Positions 33,660 through 43,076 of a stretch of 64,000 nucleotides of DNA are shown here, piece after piece (within the stretch, counting starts at the first letter, position 1; each line of letters starts with the position of its first letter). This DNA comes from CAYOSU01 sp964406735 (GTDB taxonomy: Bacteria > Bacillota > Clostridia > Christensenellales > CAMQZB01), in assembly GCA_964406735.1 (NCBI GenBank), contig CAYOSU010000001.1, positions 186,001 through 250,000 on the forward strand, in the 5' to 3' direction. The position numbers and the translations under genes were made by a program. The notes under the pieces were generated by a model. The model was given only the letters and a program-made list of their open reading frames with translations. It was not told where the DNA came from and ran no database searches.

Positions 33660-36395
33660 ATGCAGGTAACAAACGTAAGGGTCGAATATCTGAAAGACCC
33701 GTTAGGTCTTGAAAACAGAAAGCCTAAGATCAGCTGGAATATCGTCGGTGGAAAGCAAGACGCTTTCGAGGTGCGAGTAAAAAGATCGCTCGGCGAGGAC
33801 TTCACTAGTGGCAAAATAAGCGGCAGTGCGATGAACTATGCCTTTGACAGAGAGTTTTTGTCGAGAGAAAGGGTAGAAGTCGAGGTAGTGCCTTATTCTG
33901 GCGACGTTGAGGGCGTCGCAGGAAAGGCAAAGTTCGAGATAGGCATTTTGCCGGATGATTGGACGGCGAAGTGGATAAACCCCGAGCTTGATACTATTCC
34001 CGAGATACACGAATACGATCCCGATGAGAAAGAGGACTTGTTAAAGCTTGCTGCGAAGATGCAACAGCACGAGCCTAAAAAGTGCGAAAACTTCGGCAAC
34101 CGCCCGGCTTCGTATCTCAAAAAGACGTTTGTAGTCGAAAATATCGGCAATGCAAGAATGTATGCGACCGCTCACGGCATATACAACGTCTATATCAACG
34201 GCGTATACGTCGAGGGATTCAACCTTGCGCCCGGAACGAGCCAATACAACGTTCTGATGCAATATCAGGTATACGATATTTCAAGCTATCTCAAAGTAGG
34301 CGAAAACGAGATAACCGTCGTCATAGGAAACGGCTGGTGGAGAGGACAGGTACAAAACCAAGCCGAGACAAACTGCTACGGCAACGACGTTGCCTTGCTT
34401 TTGCAGATAGAAAACGATGGTAAGGAGCTGGTGGTATCCGACAAAACGTGGCTTGCTTCACAAGAGGGTGCGCTCCGTGATACAGATAATATGGAGGGCG
34501 AGGTATACGACGCAAGGCGTGAGGAGATAACCTCTTGGCACGGCGTCAAGGAAGAAAACTTCCGCTACGACAATCTCATTCTTGCAGACGAAGTGCCCGT
34601 AAGAGAAAAGGAGCATTTCAAAGCGACGCTCATACTTGATAAAAACGGCGATAAAGTGCTTGATTTCGGGCAGAATATCGCAGGATATATCTCGTTTAAG
34701 CTCAATGCCAAGGCAGGACGGCGCATACAGCTTTACCACGGCGAGGAGCTTGAAAACGGCGTATTCACGACGCATCATCTCATTGAATGGCAAAAGGAGC
34801 TCAAACAGAGGGTAGATTATACCTGCAAGGACGGCTTGAACGAATATAAGACCACCTGCGCCGTGTTCGGATTCAGATACGTAAAGGTTATCACCGATAT
34901 TGAAATAGACGGAAGCGAGTTCGAGGCTATTGCCGTATATTCCGACATGGATATTCTTTCCGAGTTTACCTGCGGCAACGAGCTTGTAAATAAGTTCGTT
35001 AAGAACTCCGTATGGAGCTTAAAGGGCAACTTCCTCGACGTACCGACCGACTGTCCTACCCGTGAACGCTCGGGATTCTCCGGCGACTTGCAGGCGTACG
35101 CATATACCTCTTTGTACCTTGCCGATTGCTACTCCGTTCTCAGAAAGTGGACGGACAATCAGGCGGCAACGCAGTATACCGACGGTTGCGTCAAGCAGAT
35201 AGTCCCCGAAATGGTAGGCAGAGGCACGTTTGACGGCGCAAACGGCTGGTGCGACTCGATAGACCTCGTACCGTATCAGATGTATTTGAGAACGGGCGAC
35301 AGTACCCTTTTGACGAGATATTACGACGCCATAAAGAAGTGGGTAGATTTCAATCTCACCCGTGCAAAGAATGTAACGAGACCTGAGAATAAATCTAACC
35401 CTTACAGCGAATATCTCGTAGACTCCGGCATGCATTGGGGTGAATGGGTAGAGCCTTCCGATGATCTCAATCAACTACTTACAATGTTCTTGGGCAACAT
35501 CGCTCAGCATGGCGAACCCGAGATTTCGACTTGCTATCTCTTCATTGCGCTCAATATCTTGGTAGAGAGTGCGAACATATTGGGGAATACCGAGGATGCG
35601 GAAAAATACGGTGAGCTCATTCCAAAAGTCAGAGAAGCGTATAGGCATTATGCGTTAAAAGACGGTCTTCCTGCAGATCCTCCTACCTCGGATGAGATGG
35701 ATGCTACCCTTTTACAGTACAAGAAAAACATGAGCAAAGAAAATTTCGATAAGTATTTGGGACAGCAGGCGGCAATGCAGGCGATGCTTCCAAAGCCCAA
35801 GGACAGGATGTGCAAATACGTTCGTCCGCTCTATTACAGGCTTTTGAACGAGGATGAAAGAGCGGTTGCTGCAAAGGCACTCAACGATATGATAGTCAAA
35901 AACGGGTATCACTTGGGCACGGGCTTTTTGACCACTCATATCCTTTGTAGAACGCTTACCGACAACGGCTATCACGATACGGCGTTGAAGATATTGCTCC
36001 AGGAATCACTCCCCTCGTGGCTATATTCCGTCAAGAAAGGTGCAACGACCGTTTGGGAGAACTGGAACGGCATCGATGAAGAGGGTAAGCTCCACGCTTC
36101 CATGAATCACTATACTTTCGGTGCGGTCTGCTCTTGGCTTTACGACTCCGTTTTGGGAATAAGGTTCGCAAAGGGCGTTCTTACGGTAAAGCCCATTGCG
36201 TCGAGAGAACTCGGCTTTGCCAAGGGATATTATGACTCTCCGTTCGGCAAGGTAGAGTCCGCTTGGACTATCGACGGCGACGATGCGACCTACACGATAA
36301 CAGTGCCTGACAACGTCGAAGCGACCATAGTCCTTCCCTCGGGAAAGACCGAAAAAGTCCTCGGTGGCACGCATACTTATACTGAAAAAGTATAA
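33660..36395 (+). CDS. Alpha-L-rhamnosidase, GH78
   Basis: A 911-residue enzyme. N-terminal beta domains are followed by the (alpha/alpha)6 barrel with the GH78 landmark DCPTRERSGFSGD near residue 460, whose acidic residues bind rhamnose and donate a proton, and YQMYLRTGD; a C-terminal beta sandwich (HASMNHYTFGAVCSWLY, then LPSGKTEKVLGG) closes the chain. It lacks a signal peptide, so it acts on imported plant glycosides or pectin fragments. ATG 33660 has TTTAAGGAGAG; ATG 33618 lacks a site. Confidence 0.92.
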   Translation: MQVTNVRVEYLKDPLGLENRKPKISWNIVGGKQDAFEVRVKRSLGEDFTSGKISGSAMNYAFDREFLSRERVEVEVVPYSGDVEGVAGKAKFEIGILPDDWTAKWINPELDTIPEIHEYDPDEKEDLLKLAAKMQQHEPKKCENFGNRPASYLKKTFVVENIGNARMYATAHGIYNVYINGVYVEGFNLAPGTSQYNVLMQYQVYDISSYLKVGENEITVVIGNGWWRGQVQNQAETNCYGNDVALLLQIENDGKELVVSDKTWLASQEGALRDTDNMEGEVYDARREEITSWHGVKEENFRYDNLILADEVPVREKEHFKATLILDKNGDKVLDFGQNIAGYISFKLNAKAGRRIQLYHGEELENGVFTTHHLIEWQKELKQRVDYTCKDGLNEYKTTCAVFGFRYVKVITDIEIDGSEFEAIAVYSDMDILSEFTCGNELVNKFVKNSVWSLKGNFLDVPTDCPTRERSGFSGDLQAYAYTSLYLADCYSVLRKWTDNQAATQYTDGCVKQIVPEMVGRGTFDGANGWCDSIDLVPYQMYLRTGDSTLLTRYYDAIKKWVDFNLTRAKNVTRPENKSNPYSEYLVDSGMHWGEWVEPSDDLNQLLTMFLGNIAQHGEPEISTCYLFIALNILVESANILGNTEDAEKYGELIPKVREAYRHYALKDGLPADPPTSDEMDATLLQYKKNMSKENFDKYLGQQAAMQAMLPKPKDRMCKYVRPLYYRLLNEDERAVAAKALNDMIVKNGYHLGTGFLTTHILCRTLTDNGYHDTALKILLQESLPSWLYSVKKGATTVWENWNGIDEEGKLHASMNHYTFGAVCSWLYDSVLGIRFAKGVLTVKPIASRELGFAKGYYDSPFGKVESAWTIDGDDATYTITVPDNVEATIVLPSGKTEKVLGGTHTYTEKV

Positions 36396-36418
36396 AGCTA
36401 CAACGAAATAAAAAGACT

Positions 36419-36446
36419 ACAAGCCTCCGATCATTCGGAGGCTTGT
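36419..36446 (+). terminator. Terminator of the rhamnosidase gene
   Basis: A perfect 12-bp stem with TCAT loop; the T-rich tail is interrupted (TTACTTACTTTC). Confidence 0.65.
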
Positions 36447-36511
36447 TTACTTACTTTCTTTTTTAAAACAAGACAATATCTCTTCATTTTTGCTAAAACG
36501 TACCGTCCAAA

Positions 36512-37297
36512 ATGCATCGCAACTCGTCGTTCCAAAACAACACAGACGAACTAATTTACACTGCGAATATTTACGTCGTGGGTTGCAAGGCGCCTATCAA
36601 CGATATTTACGGCGCTGATTCAACGAAAGGTATAGAGCCTTATGCGATGTATCAGGAGATCTGCACGACCTCTGCGCTCATCGTAACAGATTCTGCAAAG
36701 GACAAGAATTCAGAGGCGTTATTCACCTACCTTGACACCTTCTTTGATCCCTCGCACGAAAACTATGTTGCGGTAAATTACGGTTTGACCGCCGAGCAAT
36801 ATAAGGCCATTGAGCAGTATCAGGAGAAGATTAACGGCAAGACCTTCCAGGATAGGTTTGACATAGCCGATGGCACTTATACCGTTTCCGAGGTAGACGG
36901 CAAGCCTTTCTATACGTTCAATGAAGTACTTATGAATGATGGCTATTTGAAAAACGCGGCAAAAGGCAACAGAATGTACTACTACCGCATAGTAGGTGAA
37001 AGTAGCGATGTTGCCGAGTATGTAAAAGAGACAGGCACGAGGTATTGGAACTATTACCGCAACAGAGGCTGGATAAACAACTCCATTCTCGGACTTCTTT
37101 CAAAAGAAAAGTCTGATGAGAGGACGAAAGTAAGGGCGAAGATAAACGACAAGATGGGCGTAGAGATACCCAAGTTTATCAACGGCACTTACGACCTCAA
37201 CGGCGCGGATTGGGATACCTACTGCAAGACCATCAACAAGATGGGACATCAGAAGATAACCGGCTACTTGCAGGAGCTTTACGACTCTTTCAAGTAA
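36512..37297 (+). pseudogene. Truncated sugar-ABC extracellular solute-binding protein
   Basis: The 261-codon frame reads like the C-terminal half of a large (about 500-residue) LplA-type sugar-binding lipoprotein: EPYAMYQEICTTSALIVTDSAKD, YLDTFFDPSHENYVAVNYGLTAEQY, KINDKMGVEIPKFINGTYDLN. There is no signal peptide, lipobox or Shine-Dalgarno site, and the region before it has no matching frame. It is therefore a 5'-truncated remnant, with the permeases also absent. It lies next to the rhamnosidase, whose product it may once have imported. Confidence 0.7.
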
Positions 37298-37326
37298 GAA
37301 AAAATAGCAATCTTCTCTCCATAATA

Positions 37327-37373
37327 AAAGCGACTTGCCTGAAAACTCAGGCGAGCCGCTTTGTGTTTTTTAA
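37327..37373. terminator. Bidirectional terminator between convergent genes
   Basis: AAAGCGACTTGCCTGA pairs with TCAGGCGAGCCGCTTT with one mismatch and one G-T pair, with T-rich flanks on both strands; it serves the thioesterase gene. Confidence 0.75.
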
Positions 37374-38084
37374 TTAAGACATTTTTATAAATGCATTGGT
37401 AACGCCCGTTTCGGCGTTTTTGATCTCGAAAAAGTACCCGTCTTCTGTTTGCTTGACAAGGCATATCGGCTTGTCGTCGGGGCGGATCTCCTTTTTGTAT
37501 GCGATAGAGAACCTGTCTGTGTCCATCCTTGATATTGCGCTTATCGCGATGTCGAGATATACAAGGTTGTGAACGTGTCCGTTTCCGTCGATATCCGAGG
37601 GCTTTATCTCATACGGCACGCAGTCGTCGTACGAAGAAAGCGCATTTAGCTTTTCAAATCCGCCGTCAGGGAACGCCCAAACGTCTTTGTCGTGCCCGTA
37701 CCGTTCGATCATCTCGTCCGATATACGTGCGATCTTAAGTGCGTTTACGTCGTAAAGTAGCCACCTTGACGACCCCTTGACTAAGATCTCGCCGTCAGAG
37801 GCTATCTCGTAATCTCTCAAAGCGAACGCCCTTGCGACAGTTCCTCTCGACCAGGTCGTGAGTGTAAGCCTTTCCCCGATTTTTGGGCGGCGCAATACCT
37901 CCACTCGCCAATCGACGAGCATCCAGGTAAGCCCTATATTTCTCATATCCTCGAATCCGTATCCGAGGCTTTCGGAGTGCGCCGTAGAGACATCCTCCAG
38001 ACATTTCAGAATAAATGCGTTTGTCGCAAAGCCCGACCTATCTGTGTCCCGAGCTTCGACCGTTCTTTCAATGGAATACTTCAA
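37374..38084 (-). CDS. Acyl-ACP thioesterase
   Basis: A 236-residue double hot-dog protein of the bacterial FatA/FatB-like family. The first hot-dog has EARDTDRSGFATNAFILKCLED and TWMLVDWRVEVLRRPKIGERL; the second has the catalytic region PSDIDGNGHVHNLVYLDIA with the Asn-His pair. It releases fatty acids from acyl-ACP in the cytoplasm. Ribosome site GGAGCG. Stand-alone gene. Confidence 0.88.
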   Translation of the reverse strand: MKYSIERTVEARDTDRSGFATNAFILKCLEDVSTAHSESLGYGFEDMRNIGLTWMLVDWRVEVLRRPKIGERLTLTTWSRGTVARAFALRDYEIASDGEILVKGSSRWLLYDVNALKIARISDEMIERYGHDKDVWAFPDGGFEKLNALSSYDDCVPYEIKPSDIDGNGHVHNLVYLDIAISAISRMDTDRFSIAYKKEIRPDDKPICLVKQTEDGYFFEIKNAETGVTNAFIKMS

Positions 38085-38383
38085 TTTCCGCTCCTTTAAA
38101 TATAAAAAATAGTATTCCCCGACTGTTTAATACCTGTTTTCCAAAAGCGTTTTGCTTTTTATCATAGCGAAATAATAGCACATAATTGTCGAAATAATAT
38201 GTGATTTATATATAAAAACACAAATCAGATTCGATTCCAAGACGTAAAAGAAAAAATTTAAAATGATATTACTATTTTATAAAAAATATTAAATTATTAC
38301 AATACAATCGATTTAATTTGATGTACAATTAAACTATCCTAATATGACAAAGAAGGGAGCGGTCCCTTCAAAAGGAGAAAAAT
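38085..38383. other. AT-rich divergent intergenic region
   Basis: About 300 bp between divergent starts; very AT-rich around 38180-38340. No operator or RNA gene is recognised. Confidence 0.4.
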
Positions 38384-39481
38384 ATGAAAAAGTTAGTAAA
38401 AGTTTTAGCAATAATGCTTTGCTTGGTAATGGCAGTTTCGGCTTTTGCTGCATGCAGCCAGCCTGACAATCCTGATCCTTCGCCGTCGGGTTCTACCGAG
38501 AAGAAGCTTACGGACGGAATGTTCTACTTCATGTTCTCCACCGAGGGCAGAAGTTTCCATCACTACGTTCACTTCTATGATAACGGTATGTTCTACTTCT
38601 CCGACCTTAACGGAAACTCTAAGGTTATCGGAACTTATGAAGTAGTTGACGGTGAAAAAGAAGTTAACTATGCAGCTACGAGAGAAGATAAGATAAACGA
38701 AGTAATTTCCACGACAACCGTTCCTAAGACGGTAAACTTCAAGGATATGAGCGGTGCTCAGGTCGGTACTGCAGGTTGGAATCCCGCTGACGGAAAGCTT
38801 TACGGCGTTGTTTGGGAAGTTGGTATGAAGTTCTCTAACACTCAGGTTTACGAGCAGCAGGCTGCTGATTGGGCTCCTGATTCCGAAATGGGCGAAGAGA
38901 CAGGCGTTGCATTATTCGTTTATGAAGATAAGGCAGACATCTCCTGCTACGTTGAGATCAACCACAACGGAACGTTTGTTGATATGATGGGTATGATGAT
39001 CGAGGGTACTTGGACTGTTGACGGCAACGTATACACCTTGAAAGACGCTGAAAGCGACGATACCGCTAAGCTCACCGTAAACGGTGACACTGCTGAATAC
39101 GTTGGTTACGACGGAACGACGATGACTATTACCTTGAAGGAAGAAGAGAAGAAAGACGAAGGCGGTTCTTCGTCCGGAAACGGTTACAGCTGGTCTTGCG
39201 AGAGCATTCCCGATAACGCAAACTCTAAGAACTTCAAGATCACGATGACTGGTGCTACGACCTGCAACTTCGACTTCTACTTCATGACCGATTGGTCCTT
39301 CCAGTGCACCTGCACGACCGAAGTGGTTGACGGCGTAAACATCATCACGATCACCGATTGGACCGGTTGCAACGGCGAGGCAAGAGACGACGGTTCTTCC
39401 GCAGCACAGGTTTGGGGCATGGCTTCCAACTGGGCTAAGTGGCAGCTCAACTCCGATGGAACTATGGAGCGTGCTGGCTAA
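38384..39481 (+). CDS. Secreted lipoprotein of unknown function
   Basis: A 365-residue protein with a lipoprotein signal (lipobox SAFAAC) and a Pro/Ser-rich linker right after the cysteine (PDNPDPSPSGS). The mature part is beta-rich with two related halves: DGMFYFMFSTEGRSFHHYVHFYDNGMFYFS and GTWTVDGNVYTLKDAESDDTAKLTVNGDTAEY, and a Trp/Cys-containing C-terminus. Aromatic and glycine content suggests a surface carbohydrate-binding or cell-wall protein. Strong AAAGGAG site. No family recognised. Confidence 0.75.
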   Translation: MKKLVKVLAIMLCLVMAVSAFAACSQPDNPDPSPSGSTEKKLTDGMFYFMFSTEGRSFHHYVHFYDNGMFYFSDLNGNSKVIGTYEVVDGEKEVNYAATREDKINEVISTTTVPKTVNFKDMSGAQVGTAGWNPADGKLYGVVWEVGMKFSNTQVYEQQAADWAPDSEMGEETGVALFVYEDKADISCYVEINHNGTFVDMMGMMIEGTWTVDGNVYTLKDAESDDTAKLTVNGDTAEYVGYDGTTMTITLKEEEKKDEGGSSSGNGYSWSCESIPDNANSKNFKITMTGATTCNFDFYFMTDWSFQCTCTTEVVDGVNIITITDWTGCNGEARDDGSSAAQVWGMASNWAKWQLNSDGTMERAG

Positions 39482-39510
39482 GCTTTAAGCAAAACGCATA
39501 ACACAAAAAC

Positions 39511-39545
39511 AAAAGGCTTTTGAATTTTTCAAAAGCCTTTTTCTT
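39511..39545. terminator. Bidirectional terminator
   Basis: AAAAGGCTTTTGA pairs with TCAAAAGCCTTTT, with T runs on both strands; it lies between the lipoprotein gene and the convergent AraC gene. Confidence 0.85.
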
Positions 39546-39557
39546 ATGTGTTTTTCG

Positions 39558-40316
39558 CTATCTGACGCTTTTTCTGTATTCGTTCGGCGTCGCTCCGACA
39601 ATATCCTTAAACGCTCTTTGAAAGTGCGATTGGCTTGAAAAACAAAGCTCCTCCGATATAGCCGAAAGCGTCATATCCGTGCTTTCAAGAAGCCTCTTTG
39701 CCTCCTTGCACTTTTCTTTCAAAACGTACCGTTTTAACGGCTCGCCCGTCTCTTTAGAAAATCTTGCCGACAGCGTGTCGTAATTAAAGTTAAGTGCACT
39801 TGCTATTTCCGAGACTGTTAGCTTTTTATATACATTCGCCTCGATATACTCTTTTACCTTGCATACAAATGCACTCGCTTTTCTTTTATTTTTATTGACG
39901 AGCTCTATCATCGAATAGGTGCATATATATGAAAGCTCTTGCATATTTTTATGCGTTTTGTTGTTTTTGAAGTCGTTCCTGATCATATCGCCCAGAGTGA
40001 ACACCTCGATAGGGGTAGCACCGCCTGCGACGGCGTGCCTTGAACATAGTGCGACGAAGATGCTGAATATGTCGTAAAGCTCGCTCTCGTTGAGGACTGA
40101 AAGCTCCCTTTCGCAGTTGTCGCCGTAAAAACGCCTGCGCCAGATGATGGTTGGGACTTGCGCCGCTATCTCGTTGAATGCGTCGAAGTCTCCACGCTTC
40201 ACGCATTCCCATAGCCTGTCTTCCAGTTTTCTTCGCCTTGTCGTCTCCTCAACGATGCTTTTCGGCGTATTTGCCACCGCCTGCTTCATTTTTATCAAAT
40301 AATAGTCCTTATTCAT
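39558..40316 (-). CDS. AraC family transcriptional regulator
   Basis: A 252-residue regulator. The C-terminal 100 residues carry two AraC helix-turn-helices (LTVSEIASALNFNYDTLSARFSKETG and LSAISEELCFSSQSHFQRAFKDIVGATPNEYRK). The N-terminal half is an unassigned helical sensor. ATG 40316 (MNKDYYLIKMKQ) is chosen because the longer frame would run through the divergent promoter. It is divergent from the sulfatase at 40431, its likely target, with 114 bp between. Confidence 0.88.
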   Translation of the reverse strand: MNKDYYLIKMKQAVANTPKSIVEETTRRRKLEDRLWECVKRGDFDAFNEIAAQVPTIIWRRRFYGDNCERELSVLNESELYDIFSIFVALCSRHAVAGGATPIEVFTLGDMIRNDFKNNKTHKNMQELSYICTYSMIELVNKNKRKASAFVCKVKEYIEANVYKKLTVSEIASALNFNYDTLSARFSKETGEPLKRYVLKEKCKEAKRLLESTDMTLSAISEELCFSSQSHFQRAFKDIVGATPNEYRKSVR

Positions 40317-40345
40317 ACTGAAATTATATAATATCACCAGAAAAA

Positions 40346-40355
40346 TTGCAATAAT
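40346..40355. promoter_or_regulatory. TTGCAATAAT motif between AraC and sulfatase genes
   Basis: The same 10-mer forms the left arm of the inverted repeat upstream of the GH35-like gene (31043), so one regulator could control both. Confidence 0.35.
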
Positions 40356-40430
40356 TTGCGCAGATTTCGTGTTATATATTTTAATAGAGGCCGTTTTGCT
40401 ATATGCAAGTGGTTGAAAGGGAGGATTTAA

Positions 40431-42002
40431 ATGAAAAACGTACTGATATTCAATCCCGACTCGATGCGTGCAGACGCAATGAGACATCTTGGCAATGAAG
40501 CGGCGTATACGCCAAACCTCGACAGACTTTCCGAGGACGGCGTCTCGTTCAGAAACGCCTTTTGTCAAAACACCGTATGCGTACCCTCAAGGTGCTCGTT
40601 CATGACAGGACTGTATTGCCATACCCACGGGCATAGGACGATGAGTTATCTCCTGCACGACGGCGAGGATAACCTGTTTTCAGACCTCAAAGCGGCAGGA
40701 TATTACACGATATCATCAACTCGTGGCGATCTTATGGCAGGCGAGGACAGAAAGTATCACAAGGCGTGTATCGACGAGTATATCAAGCTCCCAAAGAGTA
40801 GCGGTGATATGAGAAAGCAGGTGGCAATGTACGCTCGTGGCGACAAGGACTCCGATACCTACTACTCCTTCCTGAACGGCGGTGGAGTAATAGACAGCGA
40901 CGAAGTTGTCAAGAACACCGACGATCTGACGGTAGACGGTGCTATCGAGTCGATAAAGCACCGTCCAAAGGACAAACCGTTCTTCATGTTCGTCGGAACG
41001 GTCGCACCTCATCCCGAATATATGATCGAGCGCAAATTCTACGACCTTATCGACAAAGAAAAAATGCAGCCTCGCATACCGTCGATAACGGCAGAGGACG
41101 GCAAGCCAAAGATGGAGAGGGGGCTTAGGAATATAATGCGTGTCGGAGACTGGGATGAAGAGAGACTCAAACACCTGCGTGCGGTGTACTTAGGCATGTG
41201 TGCCAAAGTGGACTACCAGCTCGGACTTTTGGTCGATACACTCAAAAGCGAGGGTATATACGACGACACGATGATAATTTTCATGTCCGACCACGGCGAT
41301 TATACGGGCGACTTCGGCTTGGTCGAGAAGTGCCAGAACTGTTTCCCCGACTGCCTTACCAACGTACCGCTCATAATAAAGCCCTGCAAGGGCGAGAATA
41401 TCGCAACGGGCGTCAACGATAACTTGGTTGAGCTTACCGATATGACGGCAACCATTTGGGAAGAAGCGGGAATTTCTCCCGATTTTAGAACGCAGTTCGG
41501 CAATAGCCTTTTCCCGATGATGAGGGATAAGAACGTTGCAATGCGCAGCGTAGTATTTTGCGAGGGCGGCAGAAATCCGCACGAGACCCAGTGCCTTGAA
41601 AACGCACGGGAAAGCTCGCCGTATTACGCTCGACACACGCAAGAGGTCATCGAGGACGGACGGCACGGAAAGGCGGTCATGGCTCGAACAAAGGACTTAA
41701 AATACGTCTACCGCCTCTACGAAGAGGACGAGCTCTACGATATGAATATTGGAGAGAGCAAGAACCTGATAAACGACCCAAAATATGCGGCTGACGTAGC
41801 GAGATTAAAGGAATCTGTATTGGAGTGGATGGTCAGAACGTGCGACGAAGTCCCCAAAAAGAGCGACTCGAGATTTATGAACGAATTTATGTATAACAAC
41901 ATGAGGGCAAACGGTGCTTCGCCGCTTACGATACTCGGCTTAAAATTTATGTTCAACATCTTGAAAAAATCTCCGATGGATCTTATCAAAAAACATATAT
42001 AA
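40431..42002 (+). CDS. Cys-type sulfatase
   Basis: A 523-residue sulfatase: NPDSMRADAMRHLG (residues 8-21) and MSDHGDYTGDFG bind the metal; formylglycine motif C50-V-P-S-R54. No signal peptide, so cytoplasmic. GGGAGGA ribosome site. Monocistronic and divergent from an AraC regulator that probably activates it. It has a long C-terminal tail of about 60 residues compared with the copy at 24943. Confidence 0.9.
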   Translation: MKNVLIFNPDSMRADAMRHLGNEAAYTPNLDRLSEDGVSFRNAFCQNTVCVPSRCSFMTGLYCHTHGHRTMSYLLHDGEDNLFSDLKAAGYYTISSTRGDLMAGEDRKYHKACIDEYIKLPKSSGDMRKQVAMYARGDKDSDTYYSFLNGGGVIDSDEVVKNTDDLTVDGAIESIKHRPKDKPFFMFVGTVAPHPEYMIERKFYDLIDKEKMQPRIPSITAEDGKPKMERGLRNIMRVGDWDEERLKHLRAVYLGMCAKVDYQLGLLVDTLKSEGIYDDTMIIFMSDHGDYTGDFGLVEKCQNCFPDCLTNVPLIIKPCKGENIATGVNDNLVELTDMTATIWEEAGISPDFRTQFGNSLFPMMRDKNVAMRSVVFCEGGRNPHETQCLENARESSPYYARHTQEVIEDGRHGKAVMARTKDLKYVYRLYEEDELYDMNIGESKNLINDPKYAADVARLKESVLEWMVRTCDEVPKKSDSRFMNEFMYNNMRANGASPLTILGLKFMFNILKKSPMDLIKKHI

Positions 42003-42064
42003 AATCGCAAAACTTGCTTGAAATAGCATTTCAAGAACACAATTTTGAAAACGTATACCAAAAA

Positions 42065-42096
42065 AAAGCCCTGTCAGAACTTTTGATAGGGCTTTA
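42065..42096. terminator. Hairpin after the sulfatase gene
   Basis: AAAGCCCTGTCA pairs with TGATAGGGCTTT (one G-T). T-rich only inside the stem on the plus strand, so moderate as a terminator. Confidence 0.5.
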
Positions 42097-42186
42097 ACTT
42101 GCTCGGCAAAACTATGTTTTTTTTTGCTGTAAGTGTTCCGCTCAAACGGAATTTAAGCGTGCTTTTTGATGATCATCACAAAACAC

Positions 42187-42215
42187 TTGACTATCGTATT
42201 TGCTTGTGATATACT
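42187..42215 (+). promoter_or_regulatory. Promoter of the padR operon
   Basis: TTGACT (42187-42192), 17-bp spacer, TATACT (42210-42215). The -10 lies inside the operator at 42211. Confidence 0.7.
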
Positions 42216-42244
42216 TAGCAATACTAAATAGTAACGCTAAGTAT
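42211..42244. promoter_or_regulatory. Nested inverted-repeat operator, probable PadR site
   Basis: ATACTTAGC (42211-42219) and GCTAAGTAT (42236-42244) are perfect arms; within them TACT-AAAT-AGTA forms a second dyad. The overlap with the -10 fits autorepression by the PadR protein encoded next. Confidence 0.65.
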
Positions 42245-42273
42245 TTTTATTTGGAAAGCGAGAGGAAAAAGTT

Positions 42274-42612
42274 TTGGACGGAAAGTACATACAACAATTC
42301 AAGAAAGGCTCTTTAGAGCTGATATTGCTGTGTATAATAGGCGAAAAAGAGACCTACGGCTACGAACTCATAACTAAACTAAACGAGAAAAGCGGCGTGT
42401 TAGGGGTCGCGAAAGAGGGGACTGTCTATCCGATATTGTATAGGCTTGAAGAGAGCGGGCTCATTGCCTGCCGCCTCAAAAAGTCGGAAAGCGGCATGCA
42501 GCGCAAATATTACGCCTTAACGCAAGAGGGCAAAACGCTTTTATCGGAATTAAAGGCATATTGGCGTGCGTATTCCGCCTGCGTCGATTCGTTTATAGGA
42601 GAACAGAAATGA
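42274..42612 (+). CDS. PadR family transcriptional regulator
   Basis: A 112-residue winged-helix protein with the PadR pattern: FKKGSLELILLCIIGEKETYGYELITKL, then EGTVYPILYRLEESGLI and RKYYALTQEGK. Start is TTG 42274 behind GAGAGGAAAAAG. It overlaps the next gene by ATGA. In Firmicutes this PadR plus DUF1700-like membrane protein pair is common and usually responds to envelope stress. Confidence 0.9.
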   Translation: MDGKYIQQFKKGSLELILLCIIGEKETYGYELITKLNEKSGVLGVAKEGTVYPILYRLEESGLIACRLKKSESGMQRKYYALTQEGKTLLSELKAYWRAYSACVDSFIGEQK

Positions 42613-43076
42613 AAAGCATAAAAGATAGATATAAACAAGAGGTGAGAAAAAACCTCGCCGTAGACGTCAAGCACAAAAAAGCGATACTTCGAGACATTGA
42701 CGAGGTATTCGAGCAAGGCAAGGAATTTAACGAAAGCGAAACGGATATAATAACAAGGCTTGGAAGCGGAAAAGAGTACGCAAACGCCATTCAAAGCGAG
42801 CTTGGCATCGATGTAGCGGCAAAAAGTCGCACGCAGACCGTTATAGCTCTGATAACGCTTTTAGCCGTCTTTGCGATAGCCTTAACGCTTTGCCTTGTCA
42901 TAAAGGGCAGCATGCCGCCAAGCAATTCGATAGGCTTTGCCGACGGAAGCACGGATATCGAGATAGTCGGCACGGGATTCAGCTTTTTCGGCGTATTTAT
43001 GACGATAGGCGCATGTTGTATAGCATTTGCAGTCACACTTGCCGTGCGTTTAATTAAGCTCAAAGGAGGAAGATGA
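42609..43076 (+). CDS. HAAS/DUF1700-like membrane protein
   Basis: A 155-residue protein: the N-terminal 70 residues are a helical HAAS-type domain (ILRDIDEVFEQGKEFNESETDIITRLGSGKEYANAIQSELG), followed by two transmembrane helices. Proteins of this kind are co-transcribed with PadR regulators. Coupled to padR upstream and to the lipoprotein gene downstream through ATGA overlaps. Confidence 0.78.
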   Translation: MKSIKDRYKQEVRKNLAVDVKHKKAILRDIDEVFEQGKEFNESETDIITRLGSGKEYANAIQSELGIDVAAKSRTQTVIALITLLAVFAIALTLCLVIKGSMPPSNSIGFADGSTDIEIVGTGFSFFGVFMTIGACCIAFAVTLAVRLIKLKGGR

